A stretch of DNA of 64,000 nt from Rebecca billardiae RCC1528 (lineage: Eukaryota > Haptophyta). The stretch lies in contig OZ251233.1 in the NCBI GenBank assembly GCA_965240325.2, positions 496,001-560,000 on the forward strand. Direction: 5' to 3'. This document shows positions 40,857 to 52,533 of this stretch, in pieces (the first letter of the stretch is position 1; every line of letters starts with the position of its first letter). The notes under the pieces were generated by a model. That model saw only the letters and a program-made list of their open reading frames with translations, had not been told where the DNA came from and searched no databases. A program made the position numbers and the translations under genes.

Positions 40857-42615
40857 ATGCGGACCGCCGGGGGCGCGGTCCGCGACGGGTGGGCGGCGCT
40901 CCGGCGCGGCGCGCAGGCGCTGGTCGAGTGGCCCTGGTTCGACCGCGCCATCCTGCTCATCATCCTCACCAACTGCGCGATGCTCGCGTGGGAGGGGCCG
41001 AGCGCGCGCGGCGTGGTCGTCGAGACGCCCGTCACGCACGTGCTGCACCGGCTCTCGTTCGCGTTCCAGATCGTGTTCACGGTGGAGGCGTCGCTCAAGG
41101 TCCTCGCGTACGGCCTGCTCGCGCCCTCGCGCGGCTACCTGCGCGACGCGTGGAACCTTCTCGACCTTCTGATCGTCGTGGTCGGCTGGCTGCAGTACAT
41201 CGTGCCCGGCGCGCACAACCTCTCGGCGGTGCGCTGCGTGCGCGCGCTGCGCCCGCTGCGCACGATCAAGCGGATGCCCGGCGTGCGCTCGCTCGTGGAC
41301 ACCATGGTCGCCTCCGCGCCCGGCATCGCCGACGTCGCCAAGCTGTGCGGCTTCTTCTTTGCGATCGCGGCGCTGTTTGGCATGCAGCTGTTCGGCGGCA
41401 CGCTGCGGTACCACTGCGTGCCGCCGGGGTGGGACGCGCCGGGCTCGGGGTTCGAGGTCGACGACGCGCGCGTGTGCCGCCAGCACGGCACGCGCTCGAG
41501 CGCGTCCGCCGGCTGCCCCGCCGGCCTCTCCTGCGCCGACGTCTCCGCCCCGGACACGGAGGCGCTCGGGTTTGACACGTTCGGCAAGGCGACGATGACG
41601 ATCTTCGTGCTGGTGACGCTCGAGGGGTGGGCGGCGCTGATGTACGACGAGGTGGACGCGATCGGCTGGCCCGCGGTGGTCTACTTCCTCCTCGTCGTGC
41701 TCTGCGGCGCGCTCCTCGTCTTCAACCTCGTGTGCGCGGTCATCATCGACCGGTTCGTGCCGCCCGAGCGCGACACCGCGCCGCCGCTCGCCGAGAGCGC
41801 CATGGTGGAGCGGCTGCTCTCGGTGTTCCGCGAGCCGCCGAGCGCGTGGCGGCTGCGCGTGCTCGCGCTCGTCGAGAGCCGCGCCTTCCGCGCCGTCATC
41901 CTCGGCGCCACCGCGCTGAACACGCTCGTGCTCGCGCTGTACCACCACGGGATGGAGCCGGCCTTTGAGAACATTCTCGAGGGCCTCAACAACGGCCTCG
42001 CGCTCGTCTTCCTGGGGGAGATGGGGCTCAAGCTGTTCGCGCTGGGGCTGCGCGCGTACATGGCGGACAGCTTCAACGTCTTCGACGGGCTCGTCGTCCT
42101 CTCCTCCCTGCTCGAGATGGCGCTCTCCCTCTCGGGCGTGGACGCGCTCAACGTGTCGCAGCTGCGCGCCTTCCGCCTCTTCCGCGTGCTCAAGCTCGCG
42201 CGCTCGTCCGCCGGGATGCGCCGCGTGCTCTCGATGATGATGAGCTCGCTGTTCCAGCTGAACTCGCTGCTCGTGCTGATGGCGCTCGTGCTCTTCGTCT
42301 TCGCCGCGCTCGGCATGCAGCTCTTCGGCCTGCGCTTCACGCCGGCCGCCGGTTTTGACGAGGTGCCGCGCGCAAACTTTGACGACATCCGCCACTCACT
42401 CATCACCTCCTTCATCGCGCTGTCCGGGGAGGACTGGCCGGACATCTACTCGACGTGCTTCCAGATCTCGCAGCCGGCGGCGACGCTCTTCTTCATCGCG
42501 CTGCACGTCGTGGGCAACTACGTGCTGCTCAACCTGATCATCGCCATCCTGCTCTCCAACATCGAGCTGGACGACGACGACGAGGACGACGACGAGGACG
42601 ACGACGAGGACGGCA

Positions 42616-42646
<31 letters not shown>

Positions 42647-45600
42647 CGGGGCCAAAGGGGGCGAAGGGGGCGCAGGCGGCGCGGGCGGAGGCGGAGGCGG
42701 CGGCGGCGACAGGGAAGGCGCCAAGGGCGCGGCCGGCGGGGGCACAGGCGGCGGCGGGGCCGCCGAGCGGGCGGGTGGGGACGCGGCGGCGGCGTGTGCG
42801 GCCGGCGGCGAGCGTGAGGGACCGGCGGCCGCGCGGGCCGGGGGCGCGCCGCCGCGGCCCGCGATGGCGGCGGCGGCGCTGGGCGCGGTAGGCGCCGCGG
42901 GGCGCGCCGCCCTGCGCGGGGCGCAGGGCGCGGCGGGGGCCGCGCGGCCGGCGCGCAGCAGAGGCGCGCAGGGCGCGCAGGGCGAGGCGGGGGCGGAGCG
43001 CGGCAGCGGCGCACGCGCGGAGGCTGCGCCGCAGCTCGCCCAGCAGGGCTCGGCCTCGGGCGGCGGCGCGTCGGCCGCCCCGAGGCGTGCCTTGCGCGCG
43101 GCGGCCAAGCTGCAGCGCGCGCGCTCGGCCGAGCAGCTGGAGTCGCAGCGAGGAGCGGCGGCGGAGGGGCCGCCGGCAGACGACGCGCGCGGCTGCATCG
43201 TGCGCGAGCGAGATCGCGCGTGCGGCTGCGTGCGCGCGGACAACCGCGCGCGCGCGGCCGCGCGCGCGGTGGTCGCGTCGCGCGCGTTCCGCTGGCTGGT
43301 CGTTTTCATGATCGGCGTGGGCTCGGTCGCGATGGCGATCGAGCCGCTCACGCCCGCGCAGGTGGCCGCGCGCCCGTGGCTCGCCGAGAGCACCGAGTGG
43401 GTCGACCGCGTGGTCACGGCCTTCTTTGTGGCCGAGCTCGGGCTCAAGCTGCTCGCTCTCGGGGTGCTCTGGCCCGCGCCGAGCGCGTACCTGCGCGACG
43501 CGTGGAACCGGCTCGACCTGGTGATCGTGCTCGCGTCCGTCGTCTCGCTGTGGAACGTGCCCGGCCTCGAGTGGCTCGCCGGCGCCATGTGCCTGCGCGC
43601 GCTCCGCCCGCTGCGTCTCGTCTCGCAGCACGGCGGCATGCGCGTGGTGGTGAACGCGCTGCTGCTCACGCTGCCCTCCGTGTGGAGCGTCGTCGTGATC
43701 TTCGCGCTGTTCATCCTCGTGTTCGCCATCCTGGGCGTGCAGCTCTTCGGCGGCGCGTTCGGCGCGTGCAACGACGAGACCATCCCCACCGCCGCGCAGT
43801 GCGTCGGCACGTTCGTGCCGCCGGGCGGCGGCGCGCCCGCAGCGCGCGAGTGGGCCAACCCGACGTACGGCCACTTCGACTCGGTCCCCTCGGCCTCGCT
43901 GCTCCTCTTTGAGCTCACGGGGCTCGAGGGCTGGCCGACGGTGATGTTCCGCGCGGTGGACGCCGTCGGCCCGGGCCTCGCGCCGTCGCGCGACCACAAC
44001 CCGTACGCCGCGCTCTTCTTCGTGCTGTGGGTCCTTCTGGGCGGCTTCTTCCTGGCGAACCTCTTTGTGGGCGTGATCGTCGACACCTTCTCCGAGCTCA
44101 AGCGCGCCGAGGAGGGGCTGCTCTTCATGACGGCGGAGCAGCGGCAGTGGGTGCGCATGCAGGAGGTGATGCTCCAGTCGGCGGCGCGGCAGAAGCCCGA
44201 GCGCCCGCGCTCCACGTGGCGCGGCGCGCTGTACGACGCCGTCGAGTCGAAGCACTTTGAGACCGTGGTGATGTGCGCGATCGGCCTGGGCGCGCTCGTG
44301 ACCGCGCTCAACGGGTACGACCGGCCGCGCTGGCTCGGCTCGGCGCCCGAGGTGGTGAGCATCGCGACGGGCGCGCTGTTCGCGCTGGAGGCGTCGCTCA
44401 AGATCGGCGCGTACGGCTGGGCCAAGTACATCGCGCAGGGCTGGAACCGCTTCGACTTCGTGATCGTGCTCGCCTCGGCCGCCGACTGGGTGATGCTGGC
44501 GATCCGCGTGAGCCTGCCCGTCTCCGGCGGCCTCGTGCGCGCGCTGCGGCTGCTGCGGCTCGTGCGCATCGTGCGCGCGGCGCGCTGGGCGCGCGGCGTG
44601 CTCGTGCTCGTGCGCGCTCTGCTGCTCACGCTGCCCTCGCTCGGCAACGTCGTCGTCCTCGTGATCGTCATCCTCTTCATGTTCGCCGTGCTCGGCACGC
44701 ACCTGTTCGTGCGCGTCACGGAGGGCGCGGTCGTCAGCGAGCACGTCAACTTTGGCTCGCTCGGCTCGGCGATGCTCACGCTCTTCCAGTGCGCGACGGG
44801 CGACGAGTGGAACGCGATCATGCACGACCTGATGCTCGGCGGCGGCTGCGACGCCGCGGCCCAAGTGCCCGCGTCCGCCGAGCACCACGGCGGGAGCGGC
44901 GGCGTCGACGGCGGCGTCGACGGCGGCGTCGACGGCGGCGGCGGCGTCGAGGGCGGTCCGTTTGCGCTCGGCTGCGCGACCGGCCTGGCCGTGCCCTACT
45001 TTGTGGCCTTCACGCTCACCTCGACGTTCATCGCGATGAACATCATCATCGCGATCGTGATCGACAACTTCTCGGACGCGGAGAACGAGCAGCAGCGGCG
45101 CGACGAGATGGTCACCACCGAGCACATCGACGCGTTCAGAGAGGCGTGGGCGCAGCTCGACCCGCAGGCGCTGCAGAGGCTGCACGTGCGCTGGCTCGAC
45201 GAGCTCGTGCGCATGACGCCGCAGCCGCTCGGGCTGAGCGGCGCGCTCGGCGCGGGGCGGCACTCGGCCTTCTTCGACTTCCTGCGCGAGGTGCGCACGC
45301 TGCGCGCGTACGCCGCGCACGCCGGCCCGGTCGTCACGTTCCACGACACGCTCGACGCGCTCATCGACCGCGCCTTCCCCGGCGCCAAGGCGGCGGCGAC
45401 CGAGCTGGGCAGCGGCGCGATGATTGCCGAGATGGAGCAGCGCAAGACGCAGCGGCAGCAGCAGCAGCTCTCGCGCACGCTGAGCGAGCGCAGGGCGTCG
45501 CCGCTCCCGGGCCGCATCGTCGCGACCATCGTGCCGGACACGATCGACGCGCCGATCGTCGAGGTGTACGCGGCGCTCCGGCTGCAGCGGCAGTGGCGCG

Positions 45601-45941
45601 AGCGAACGCAGCGCAGGAAGGGCGAGGGGCGGCGCTTCACCAGCCCGGTGCAGCTCAAGCGCATGCAGTCCGCGATGCGCAAGGCCAGGCTCTCGCGGCT
45701 CTCGATCACAGGGATCACAGGGGTGCGGCCGAGCAAGCGGCGCCTCTTCGACCTCGTCGACGGCGATGCCAAGTCGGGCGGCGGCCTGCGCAAGCCGCTG
45801 CGGCTCAAGTGGCGGCGCCCCGCCGCGCTCGCGGCGTGCGGCTGGCCGCGCCCGCCGCGCAGCGCCGACGCGCGCGAGGCGCGAGCAGCCGCGAGCGGGA
45901 AGAAGGCGGGAGGTAAGCCATCCATCACCGACCTGCTGTAA
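40857..45941 (+). CDS. Four-domain voltage-gated calcium-type channel, single exon
   Basis: The 1694-residue protein has four homologous six-helix domains, like CaV/NaV alpha subunits of the plasma membrane. Arginine-spaced S4 helices are visible in each: CVRALRPLRTIKRMPG (~126), LRAFRLFRVLKLARSS (~436), CLRALRPLRLVSQHG (~911) and LVRALRLLRLVRIVRAARWA (~1227). The pore loops read TLEGW (~252), LSGEDW (~522), TGLEGW (~1021) and ATGDEW (~1314), so the filter is E-E-E-D, which suggests calcium selectivity. Between domains II and III is an acidic run, polyglycine and an Ala-rich linker. An IQ-like motif (ALRLQRQWRERTQRRKG) lies near 1572. The ATG at 40857 is preferred since the frame upstream enters repeat DNA. 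No intron interrupts it. A foldback element starts at the base after the stop codon. Confidence 0.9.
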
Positions 45942-46995
45942 GAGGCCACTCGAGCGACTTCGTGTCAGGCGAGGCAGATCGCGCCAGTGCGAGGCGAGGC
46001 AGACGCTCGCCTGCCTCGCCCAGCAGGCGAGGCAGCTAAGCTAGTAAAGCCGCGGCCGAACTTTACGAAAGCCAAATGTCTGCCGGTGCGCCGCCCGTCT
46101 TTGCGCACGGTGACAAGGGCGCGCGAGGGCGCTTCCTCACGATCCCGAAGAGCGCTGCGCGCGGCGTCGCGTTGGCGGCGGCAGCGGCGCTGGGGTGTAT
46201 CTTGCCCATTCTGCTTGGCGGTGCGCGCTCATGACGCCTCGGCCGCCGCCACGCCATGCGCGACCGGGCGTGTCGCCTTCTTGACGGGCAGTGCACACGC
46301 CCTTGCAAGCGCACAGCCGTGAAGAGCCGAGAGCGTCCGTCGCGCGCACGCCGCCCACGCGGGATGAGGTTTCAGGACTATTCGTATGACACTGAGCGAT
46401 CGCGCTCTGGCATGTGCGAGCCATGATGACCATGGGTAGCAACTACGATGACCACTGCTCACCTGCATTTCAGCCGATGACATCCTCTCGTTCAGCGATC
46501 TTGACTGCTCTGAACGCATGGCGAACTCGGCGGAGCGCATGGGCAAGGTGGCTTCGTTGATAACACAAAGCATCCCGCGTGGGCGGCGTGCGCGCGACGG
46601 ACGCTCTCGGCTCTTCACGGCTGTGCGCTTGCAAGGGCGTGTGCACTGCCCGTCAAGAAGGCGACACGCCCGGTCGCGCATGGCGTGGCGGCGGCCGAGG
46701 CGTCATGAGCGCGCACCGCCAAGCAGAATGGGCAAGATACACCCCAGCGCCGCTGCCGCCGCCAACGCGACGCCGCGCGCAGCGCTCTTCGGGATCGTGA
46801 GGAAGCGCCCTCGCGCGCCCTTGTCACCGTGCGCAAAGACGGGCGGCGCACCGGCAGACATTTGGCTTTCGTAAAGTTCGGCCGCGGCTTTACTAGCTTA
46901 GCTGCCTCGCCTGCTGGGCGAGGCAGGCGAGCGTCTGCCTCGCCTCGCACTGGCGCGATCTGCCTCGCCTGACACGAAGTCGCTCGAGCGGCCTC
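45942..46995. mobile_element. Foldback element A of the GAGGCC family, 5-bp target duplication TGTAA
   Basis: The arms 45942-46366 and 46571-46995 (425 bp each) are near-perfect reverse complements around a 204-bp spacer. Both outer ends begin GAGGCC(A/G)CTCGAGCG. TGTAA lies immediately outside each end (45937-45941 and 46996-47000). The left TGTAA contains the channel's stop codon. There is no transposase frame, so it would be mobilised by an enzyme encoded elsewhere. Its interior resembles that of the element at 53130. Confidence 0.88.
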
Positions 46996-47000
46996 TGTAA

Positions 47001-47350
47001 GCCGCAACCTCCGGGCGTCCTCGATCACTCCTCGAGTCCATTATAATTGAGTCTCGAGTGAACTGAGTCACAAATGAGAAGACCGCGATCGACGAGTCCG
47101 CGGACGAGTGGGATCGAGGCTGCTCGTTGTATGAGAATTAGCAGATACAATGCTGGACAGCGCTGTATTGGCGAGATGAATATGGAATCCATCATGACGA
47201 CAACGAGTCGGCTCATCTGCTACGGAATGTGGAATATCATCAGACATTCAGACTGCGCCCTGAATATGATATGATTATAATAATGAGTCGGGCTGGTTTA
47301 AGCGATGAGCCGGGAGTTGGCGGCCTTGAGCGGGGCCCCCCTTCGACGAG
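47001..47350. other. Intergenic, upstream of the histidine kinase
   Basis: This AT-richer stretch has ATAATTGAG and GATATGATTATAATAATGAG words near its two ends. It would hold the original 3' flank of the channel gene and the promoter of the kinase gene. No gene is recognised. Confidence 0.5.
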
Positions 47351-50248
47351 ATGAGTTTGCCCTCTCCGCAGAGCGCGACGGCGCAGCGCGTGGAAAGCCA
47401 CATCGCCGATCTCAAGTCGTTTGCCCGCGCGATTGGCGACGAGCGCGCGCAGCTGCTGTCCGATTGCCCGCCGCAGCGGTCGTCTGAGTGCGCCTCGTCC
47501 GACTCGGGCGAATCGGCGCACATGGTGTGGTCGCGGCAGGAGATTCTGCGCGTGACGACGCCGCCTCCGCTGCAGCTCTCCTGGCGCTACACGTACGCCG
47601 ATCCGTGCGAGGAGGCTGAGCAGGTGGCCGAGGAGCTGCGCCCGATGATGGGCCGCCGCCTGTTCCTCGTCGGCCGCTTCTTTGCGGGCATGAGCGCGTG
47701 GGTCGTCGTGCGCGAGGCGTGGGCGACGCGCGCCGAGCCGTCGGCCTTCCTCGCGCTCGCCCTGGCGGCGCTGTGCGCGCACCTCGCGATGATGACGGTC
47801 GGCCTGCGCTCCGAGCGCTGGGGTCTGCGCTACCGCACGCTCGAGGCCGTCGCGGTCGCGATCGGCATGGTGCACACGCTCGTCCAAGGCCTCGCGTTTG
47901 TGCCGTACCGGCTGGACGCGCTCTTCGGCGCGGAGCCGCCCGCGACAGCGCAGTTCCGGATGTCGGTCGCGGACGCGCGGCTGCGCGTCGCGCTCATCCC
48001 GGTCGCCTACTCAGTGTTCCTGCCGATGCAGCCGCTCGGCTTTGGCGTCCTCGGCGGCTGGATCTTCACGCAGGCGATCAGCGTGTGGTGGCTGCTGCCG
48101 CCGCCGCCGTCGGACGGCAGCCAGGACCTCGGCTCTGTGATCACGCTGTGCACGATCGTCGTCATGGCCATGTTCAGCCGCGTGTACGTCGTCCTCTCGC
48201 GCCGCGGGCAGTGGCACTACAAGCGGACCGTGCGCCGCGCGCTCGTCGACCTGGTCGAGATCGAGCGCGCGCGCCGCCGGCTCGAGTCGGCCGAGGCGCT
48301 GCAGAAGACCGCGCTGCTCACCGCGCAGGTGGCGCAGGGCGCGCGCTCGCGCCTCATCCGGATGGTGATGCACGACCTGCGCTCGCCGCTCCTCTCCGTC
48401 GTCAACATCGCCGCCTCGGTCGACGCGATGCCCGCGGGCACGGTGCTCGGCGACGCGCGCATGCGCTCGGCCACCGAGGCGCTCAGCACGTGCGCCACGC
48501 TGATGGAGCAGATCGTGAGCGACATGCTCGACTTTGAGCGGATCGACTCGGGCCGGCTGGTGCTCGTGCCCGCGCCGTTCCACGTCTCGCAGCTGCTGCG
48601 CGACGCGCTCGCCACCTTCGCGGGCCTGGCGCACAAGAAGGGCGTCGAGATGAGCACCGAGGCTCTGCCGGACGAGCTCGCGAGCCGCTGGTTCGTGGGC
48701 GACAGCCGCCGGCTGCAGCAGTGCCTCAACAACGGCATCTCGAACGCGATCAAGTTCACCGAGCGCGGCGGGAGCGTGCGCGTGCGCGCGTACGCGGCGC
48801 AGGAGGCCGCGGCCGAGACGCCCTCGCAGGAAGCCAGCCCCGCTGCGTCCGACGCCGAGCCGGCCGAGGGCACGGAGAGGGCGGCCGACGGCGCGCGCGA
48901 CGACGACGGCGACGCCGCGCTGCTGCTCGGAGCAGACGATGCGTGCGCGGCCGACGCGCCGCTGTGGCGCGTGCACGTGTGCGTCACTGACACGGGCGTG
49001 GGGCTGGACGCGGACGAGCTGGCGGCGCTGCAGAGCGGCGACCTGTTCCAGCAGGTGGGCAAGGGGCAGCTGCAGGGCAACGGCGGGACTGGGCTGGGAC
49101 TGAGCATCACACGGCAGCTGCTCGCGCTGCACTCGCGGTCCACGCTCCACCTCAGCTCAGCGGGCGCGCGCCAGGGGACCAGCTTTGAGCTGCGGCTCCG
49201 GCTGCGCGAGGCGCACGGGCGGCCCGTCCGCCGCCACTCGTCGCTGCGGCGGTGCAGCCTCGCCTCGAGCGCGCCCGCCGAGACCGAGGAGCTCGAGCGC
49301 GCGGACGGTGCCGCGCACGCCCACTCGCTCGAGCCGTCCGCGCTGCAGCTGCGCCCGGCCTTCCGTGTGCTGTACGCAGAGGATGATGCCTTCCTGCAGG
49401 TGCGCAGCGGGCTGGCCGCGCGGGAGCGGCGCGCGCGCCGAATGCGCACCGAGTGCCGGCGCCGTGCCGCGCGCGCACCTGCCCCCGCGCCGGTGCCCGC
49501 GCGCGCCGCTCGGCTCGCGGCTGCCCCCTGAGCCCGGCGCCCCCGCGGGTCGCGCGCCGCGCAGATGTCTATGCAGGCGCGGCTCTTTGGGCCGTACGCC
49601 GTGGCGGTGGACATGGCGCACGATGGGCAGGAGGCGCTCGAGGCCGTCACGGCGGAGCTGGGGAGGTACGATCTCGTGCTGCTGGACAACCAGATGCCGC
49701 GGATGAACGGCACGACCGCGACGCGCAGGATGCGCGAGGCGGGGTATGCAGGCGTCATCATCGGCATGACCGGTGCGCGGCGGGCGCGGCGCGGCGCATC
49801 GTGCCGGCACCGCCCCGCGTGCGCGCGCGCGCCCGTCGCGTCGGCTGACCCCACGCGCGCGCTGGCACTTGCGCGGCCGCCGCGTGACGGCGCAGGCGAC
49901 CCGGCCGGCTGCCCGGAGCGTGCGGAGTTCGAGGCGAGCGGCCTCGACTCGTGCATCGACAAGGACAACAACGGCGTGCAGTCCATCATCGCGCTCCTCT
50001 TCGAGCTGAGCCAGCAGGCAGCAGCAGACGTGGACTCGCTCGAGTTGAGCTGCGCCGAGCATCCGGGCGCGCAGTCTGATGAGCAGCTGGGACCCGCCGC
50101 CGGGGCCGACGGAGCTGACGTCGTCATCGACTGTCATCACGCGGTGGCGGACGCAGCAGGCGTCGCCGGCGCAGGCGGGGCTAGCCCAGCAGACGCCACC
50201 GATGACGGCGACGAGCGCTGCGCCGCATCAATCTCAATCTGTTCGTAA
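47351..50248 (+). CDS. Membrane hybrid histidine kinase, three exons
   Basis: Exons 47351-49399, 49565-49772 and 49896-50248 join in consistent phases and give 869 residues. About six membrane helices occupy residues ~98-285. The H box is MVMHDLRSPLLSVVN with His341, then the ATP-binding domain with N box NNGISNAIKF, G1 TDTGVGL and G2 GGTGLGLSI. A ~50-residue acidic insert lies between N and G1. Splicing restores the receiver domain: FRVLYAEDDAFLQ in exon 1, LVLLDNQMPRMNG in exon 2 with phospho-acceptor Asp724, and GLDSCIDKDN in exon 3 with the conserved Lys. The sensed signal is unknown, as there is no recognisable sensor domain besides the membrane helices. Such kinases start multistep phosphorelays. 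Both donors are GTGCGC. Confidence 0.88.
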
Positions 50249-50613
50249 GTCAGCGGTCCCACCGCCGCGAATAATCCGTGCGCGCGCATCATCGCGATAG
50301 TAGATAGATCGTCGATCATATCATCATCGCCAGCAGCAGCAGCAGCATCTGACTCTCATCAGAAAGTCAGTAGCAGTACCGCCTCATCGCGATCGATCAT
50401 GATCATTTCATCCGCCGATATCGCGCGTCGTCGTGACGTGGCCCGGCGCGGACGGCGCGGTGCTGCAAAGCCTACAAAGCAGCCCCAGCGCCTGGCTTGC
50501 AAGCAGGCCCTGCGCGCGGCGCGCCCTCCGCGCGGCGCGGAGCACATCGAGTCCCGCGTGCACAGGGGCCACCGCTCGCCTGTCCGCTCCACCACCCGCG
50601 GCCCGGCGCCCCC
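50249..50613. other. Intergenic, convergent 3' ends
   Basis: The interval between the convergent histidine kinase and helicase genes has a CAG/CAT-rich part (50310-50350) followed by GC-rich sequence. No gene is recognised. Confidence 0.5.
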
Positions 50614-52297
50614 TCAGGTGACGTTGAGAATCTTCTCAAACTCCTCGCCGTCCGTGTCGGGCGGGATCTCCTTGATCATGCCCTTGCGGTCGAAGTACTG
50701 TTCTATTTGCTGCAGCACCAACATCTCCTTGTCGTCGTGGATCATGTTCAGCGCCGAGCCCTTGCGCCCGAAGCGGCCCGTGCGGCCGACGCGGTGCAGG
50801 TACGTGTCCGGGTCGCTCGTGCCGCCCTTGCGCACCGGCATGTCGTAGTTGATCACGAGCGTCACCGCGGGCACGTCGATGCTGCGCGGCGCGGCGGCGG
50901 CAGCGCGCGCGCGGCGCGCGTGAGGGCCAGCTCTCGCGGTGGCCAGCTCGCGCGCAAGCCCTCGCCCAGCCCGCACCCTCGCGGCCGCCCGGGCGCTTGC
51001 GCTTGCGCGCGCTCCCTCGCGCGCGCACCCGCGCGAGAGCACGTTGGTCGTGACGAGAAAGCGCGTGACGCCCTCGCGGAAGTCAACAAGCACCTTGTCG
51101 CGCGCGGCCGACTCCATGCGCCCGTGCAGCGCGGAGACGGGGTGGCCGTTGGCGGTGAGCGTGCTCTTGAGCTGGTCCACCGTGTCGCGCAGGTGCACGA
51201 AGATGATGCACTGCCCCACATTCACCACCGACAGGATCTCGGTGAGCCGCTCGAGCTTCTCGGTCACGCCGTTCGTGCGGTAGAAGTACTGCGCGACCTG
51301 GTCGTTGAAGATGTGCTCGCGCTTCACCTCGATCTGGGACCAGGGGTTGTCCATCGAGAGCTGCGTGGCGAGCCGCTTGACCGGCTCCGTGTACGTCGCC
51401 GAGAAGAAGAGCGTCTGCACGTCCTTGCGCAGCCGCGAGCGGATGCGCTTCGACTGGTCGCCCAGCCCGCCGAGCATGAGCATCTCGTCCGCCTCGTCGA
51501 GCACAAACATCCGAATGGACGCGGGGTCGAGCACGCGCAGGTTGAGGAGGGAGACGATCTTGCCGGGCGTGCCGATCACGATCTGCTCGGTGAGCCGCTC
51601 GCCCTTCTCCCACCGCTCCTCGCGCAGGATGCACTTGATCTTGAGCCCCTTCTCCTGGATGAGGTACTTGCCCATCTTGAGCACCTCCTCCTCGATCTGC
51701 TTGGCGAGCTCGCGCGTGGGGCACACGCACAGCGCCTGCGGCGAGGGCTCGGGCGAGACGAAGCGGAGCATGCCCAGCACGAAGCAGCACGTCTTGCCCG
51801 TCCCGTTGTGCGCCTGCGCGAGCAGGTTGCGCCCCATCGTGATCTTGGGCAGCGAGGCCGCCTGGATCTTGGACGGGCGCGAGAACTTCATCTCGTACAG
51901 CCCCTTGAGCACGAGCGGGTCGAGGCCGAGCTCGGGGTCCTCGAACGAGGTGATCGAGACGGCGAAGAGCGCGTCCTTCCGGTCCGACTTGTCGATCACC
52001 TGGTCCGACTCCTTCTCGCGAAGGCCCACCTCCGGCTCTGGCGCTGCGAGCGCGAGGGAGCGCGCGCGCGAGCGCGCACGCGCGCCGGCGAGCGCGCGAG
52101 GGTCGGCGGCGGCGGCGGCGGCACACGCGCGCCGGGCGGCGCGGCGAGCGCGCGGGGCTGCAATTCGCCGCCGCCGTGTGCGCGCGCGCACTGTCATCCA
52201 CGTCCTCGGGGTCCTTCACCGTGCCCGCCTCCGCGAGCGAGTCTGCGAGGTCACTCGCCGCGGCCGCGGCCGGCGCGCTCGCGAGTGCGGCGGACAT
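50614..52297 (-). CDS. DBP5: DEAD-box RNA helicase, DBP5/DDX19-like, three exons
   Basis: Exons 52297-52192, 52043-51029 and 50881-50614 join in matching phases to 462 residues. Motifs in order are the Q-motif region SITSFEDPELG and RPSKIQAASLP, motif I AHNGTGKT, PTRELA, VIGTPGK, DEAD in FVLDEADEM, LFFSAT, then in the second domain IIFVHLRDT, LVTTNVLSRGIDVP across the second splice site, and HRVGRTGRFGRKG. The sequence style (SITSFED, LSRGIDVPAVTLVINYDMP, NPDTYLHR-like SDPDTYLHRVGR) matches DBP5/DDX19, which remodels mRNPs at the cytoplasmic face of nuclear pores. Length fits the family (~480). The second intron (147 bp) is a multiple of three without stops, so retention would insert 49 residues before the RGID motif. 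Confidence 0.88.
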
Positions 52298-52533
52298 CTG
52301 CGGCTGAGTGGTGCGGCTGGGTGCCCAACGGTCGAGGCGGCGAGCCTCCTGGCGCCTCGGTGCTCAGCACGCGCGCGCGCTGCACGCGTTGGCTGCGCTC
52401 GCGATGGCGCGCTCCGCACGCGACGTGTCGTCGGCGCGAGTCGGGAGGGCGGCTGAGGCACGGACCAGGCACGCCAGCCAGCTGCTCACTCACTGCAGCC
52501 GCCAAGCGAGCGGCTGGCCCATACACATTCAGC
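52298..52533. promoter_or_regulatory. Putative bidirectional promoter
   Basis: 236 bp lies between the divergent start codons of the helicase and the unknown gene at 52534. Promoters for both are expected here. No motif was identified. Confidence 0.4.

Noticed and set aside
39468-42395. Minus-strand 975-codon frame spanning the tandem array and the channel gene
   Set aside because: The right half is antisense to the clearly coding channel and the left half is satellite. No conserved domain appears.
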